From an uncultured Bacteroidales bacterium (GTDB taxonomy: Bacteria; Bacteroidota; Bacteroidia; Bacteroidales; UBA932), in NCBI GenBank assembly GCA_945874815.1, contig CAMCIE010000070.1, positions 1 to 7,128 on the forward strand: 7,128 nt of DNA, read 5' to 3'. The notes below the pieces were generated by a model. That model made no database searches and was not told where the DNA came from. It saw nothing but the letters and a program-made list of their open reading frames with translations. The translations under genes and the position numbers were made by a program. Below, in pieces: positions 5,353 through 7,128 of this stretch. Every line of letters starts with the position of its first letter. Positions within the stretch are counted from its first letter, which is position 1.

Positions 5353-7128
5353 ATTTCAAAATATCATCAGAATACAAACCTTCAGGTGATCAGCCGGCGG
5401 CCATTGACGGTATATGTTCAGCTTTGAAGGAGGGCGTCGATGCAGTGACCCTGCTCGGCGTGACCGGCTCCGGCAAGACTTTCACTATGGCCAATGTCAT
5501 AGAAAGAATGCAGCGGCCCGCACTGATTCTGAGCCACAACAAGACTCTGGCTGCCCAGCTTTACGGAGAGTTCAAATCATTCTTTCCGAACAATGCGGTC
5601 GAGTATTTCGTTTCGTACTATGACTACTACCAGCCTGAAGCCTATATTCCTGTCACTGATACATATATCGAAAAGGACTTGAGCATCAATGACGAGATTG
5701 AAAAACTCAGGCTCAGCGCTGCGTCAGCCCTGCTTTCAGGCAGGAGGGATGTGATTGTAATTTCCAGTGTATCATGTCTTTACGGCATAGGTAATCCGGA
5801 GGATTTCCATGCACAGACTGTTTCGGTGGTGCGCGGAGAGCAAAGGAGCATGACCAGACTGCTCTACCAGCTCGTTGATGCCCTGTATTCAAGGACTGAG
5901 ACTGATTTCAAGCGCGGTACATTCCGCGTCAGAGGTGATACTGTGGACGTTTGCATCGGTTACGGAGAAAATGCGGTCCGCATCGAGTTTTTCGGTGACG
6001 AAGTTGACCAGATATCCATCATAGACCCTGTTACCGGAGCATTCATTGACAGTCTTGACAAGATTGATATCTATCCTGCCGGTAATTTCGTCACCACCAA
6101 GGAGCGCAGCATCAAGGCCATAAGCCAGATTCAGGATGACATGACCGCCCAGGTCGAATACTTCAATTCAATTGGCAAGACATTGGAAGCCAAGAGGTTG
6201 AAACAGAGGGTGGAGTATGATTTGGAGTTTATCAAGGAAATGGGATATTGTCCCGGAATCGAGAATTATTCCAGATATTTCGACGGAAGGAAGGAGGGGA
6301 TGAGGCCATTCTGCCTGATTGATTATTTCCCGAAGGATTTCATCACTTTCATTGACGAGAGCCATGTGACCCTGCCCCAGATCAGGGCGATGTACGGAGG
6401 TGACCATTCCAGAAAATCGGTCCTTATTGACTATGGTTTCCGCCTTCCGGCAGCTTCGGACAACCGTCCGCTCAAATTCGATGAATTTGAAGCCATCACA
6501 GGACAGAAGGTTTTCGTGAGTGCTACTCCTGCGGAGTATGAGCTTGAAAAATCGGAAGGGCTTGTGGTTGAACAAGTTGTAAGGCCTACAGGACTGCTTG
6601 ACCCGCCTATCGAGGTGAGGCCGGTGGAGAATCAGGTGGATGATTTGCTTGAGGAAATCCGGAAAAGAGCTGAAGTGGACGAGAGGGTGCTTGTGACGAC
6701 TTTGACCAAGAGGATGGCCGAGGAGCTGGAGAAATATTTCACCAAGATGGGGGTTCGTTGCCGCTACATCCATTCCGATGTGGATACCATGGAAAGGGTG
6801 GAGATTATCGAGGATTTCAAGAACGGACTCTTCGACGTGCTGGTGGGTGTAAACCTGCTGCGTGAAGGTCTGGATATTCCTTCTGTTTCCCTGGTGGCTA
6901 TCCTGGATGCAGACAAGGAGGGCTTCCTCAGGAGTGGCCGTGCACTTACCCAGACTGCCGGACGAGCAGCCCGAAATGTGAACGGTCTTGTAATCATGTA
7001 TGCAGATTCCGTGACGGATTCCATGCAGCAGACCATATACGAGACCAACAGGCGTCGTACCAAACAGATGGAATACAATAAGTTGCATGGCATCACACCT
7101 ACTCAGGTCAGCATCAAAAGGAATCCTT
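5349..7128 (+). CDS. uvrB: Excinuclease ABC subunit UvrB, 3' end cut by window edge
   Basis: UvrB is the damage-verifying, helicase-like ATPase of nucleotide excision repair: UvrA loads it at lesions and UvrC then cuts the strand. The visible 593 codons (family about 670) begin [15 protein letters not shown], the usual UvrB N-terminus. Walker A is GVTGSGKT (37-44). The DNA-gripping beta-hairpin has the aromatic run [10 protein letters not shown] (90-99), and [13 protein letters not shown] follows. [10 protein letters not shown] is the expected next block. The Walker B/motif II is DESH (336-339), LREGLDIP is motif V, and QTAGRAAR (535-542) is motif VI with its arginine fingers. All functional motifs expected up to this point are intact, with no frameshift. 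The C-terminal UvrC-binding UVR domain lies beyond the edge. It begins inside the rfbB stop codon, so it is co-transcribed with the rhamnose genes, an unusual partner set for a repair gene. No SOS-type operator was recognised upstream. Confidence 0.97.
   Translation, partial: MNFKISSEYKPSGDQPAAIDGICSALKEGVDAVTLLGVTGSGKTFTMANVIERMQRPALILSHNKTLAAQLYGEFKSFFPNNAVEYFVSYYDYYQPEAYIPVTDTYIEKDLSINDEIEKLRLSAASALLSGRRDVIVISSVSCLYGIGNPEDFHAQTVSVVRGEQRSMTRLLYQLVDALYSRTETDFKRGTFRVRGDTVDVCIGYGENAVRIEFFGDEVDQISIIDPVTGAFIDSLDKIDIYPAGNFVTTKERSIKAISQIQDDMTAQVEYFNSIGKTLEAKRLKQRVEYDLEFIKEMGYCPGIENYSRYFDGRKEGMRPFCLIDYFPKDFITFIDESHVTLPQIRAMYGGDHSRKSVLIDYGFRLPAASDNRPLKFDEFEAITGQKVFVSATPAEYELEKSEGLVVEQVVRPTGLLDPPIEVRPVENQVDDLLEEIRKRAEVDERVLVTTLTKRMAEELEKYFTKMGVRCRYIHSDVDTMERVEIIEDFKNGLFDVLVGVNLLREGLDIPSVSLVAILDADKEGFLRSGRALTQTAGRAARNVNGLVIMYADSVTDSMQQTIYETNRRRTKQMEYNKLHGITPTQVSIKRNP

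Noticed and set aside
6168..7088. 306-codon open frame antisense to uvrB
   Set aside because: It lies wholly opposite intact uvrB motifs, its product resembles no family I know and is rich in His, Ser and Leu as expected of a reverse-frame shadow, and no promoter precedes it.
1..7128. Possible mobile element, phage or CRISPR content
   Set aside because: No transposase, integrase, long terminal inverted repeats, repeated spacers or tRNA attachment site was seen; every long gene is a conserved chromosomal type.

Overview
The window looks like a chromosomal segment of a Bacteroidota bacterium, most likely order Bacteroidales (inference). The main reasons are two intergenic promoters that fit the Bacteroidota pattern (TTTG-like -33, TAnnTTTG -7), the weak or badly spaced Shine-Dalgarno sequences before most genes, and the GGGtGRT/Fe-S-scaffold gene pair that is familiar from that group. 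No phage, insertion sequence, CRISPR array, tRNA or rRNA was seen.

Left part (1-1533, minus strand): a two-gene operon. The upstream gene encodes an IscU/NifU-like Fe-S scaffold-type protein with an altered cysteine pattern and a C-terminal extension of about 100 residues. After an 18-bp gap comes the GGGtGRT protein, named for a glycine-rich motif that is visible here. It is cut by the left window edge. Both genes use CGT/CGC almost exclusively for arginine, which suggests high expression.

Middle (1534-1779): a divergent intergenic region of about 246 bp. It carries one promoter for each direction. The predicted leader of the minus-strand operon can form two adjacent hairpins.

Right part (1780-7128, plus strand): a tight operon rfbC-rfbA-rfbD-rfbB-uvrB. 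The four rfb (rml) genes are a complete set for making dTDP-L-rhamnose from glucose-1-phosphate and dTTP: RfbA activates the sugar, RfbB dehydrates it, RfbC epimerises it and RfbD reduces it. The last gene is uvrB, the helicase-like damage-verification subunit of nucleotide excision repair, cut by the right window edge. The rfbD/rfbB and rfbB/uvrB junctions are both 4-base ATGA overlaps, so repair and cell-surface sugar synthesis appear to be translationally linked.

Most of the window is conserved housekeeping sequence. The least explained parts are the GGGtGRT/scaffold pair, its structured leader, and the attachment of uvrB to the rhamnose operon. I saw no clear sign of a wholly new multi-gene system.
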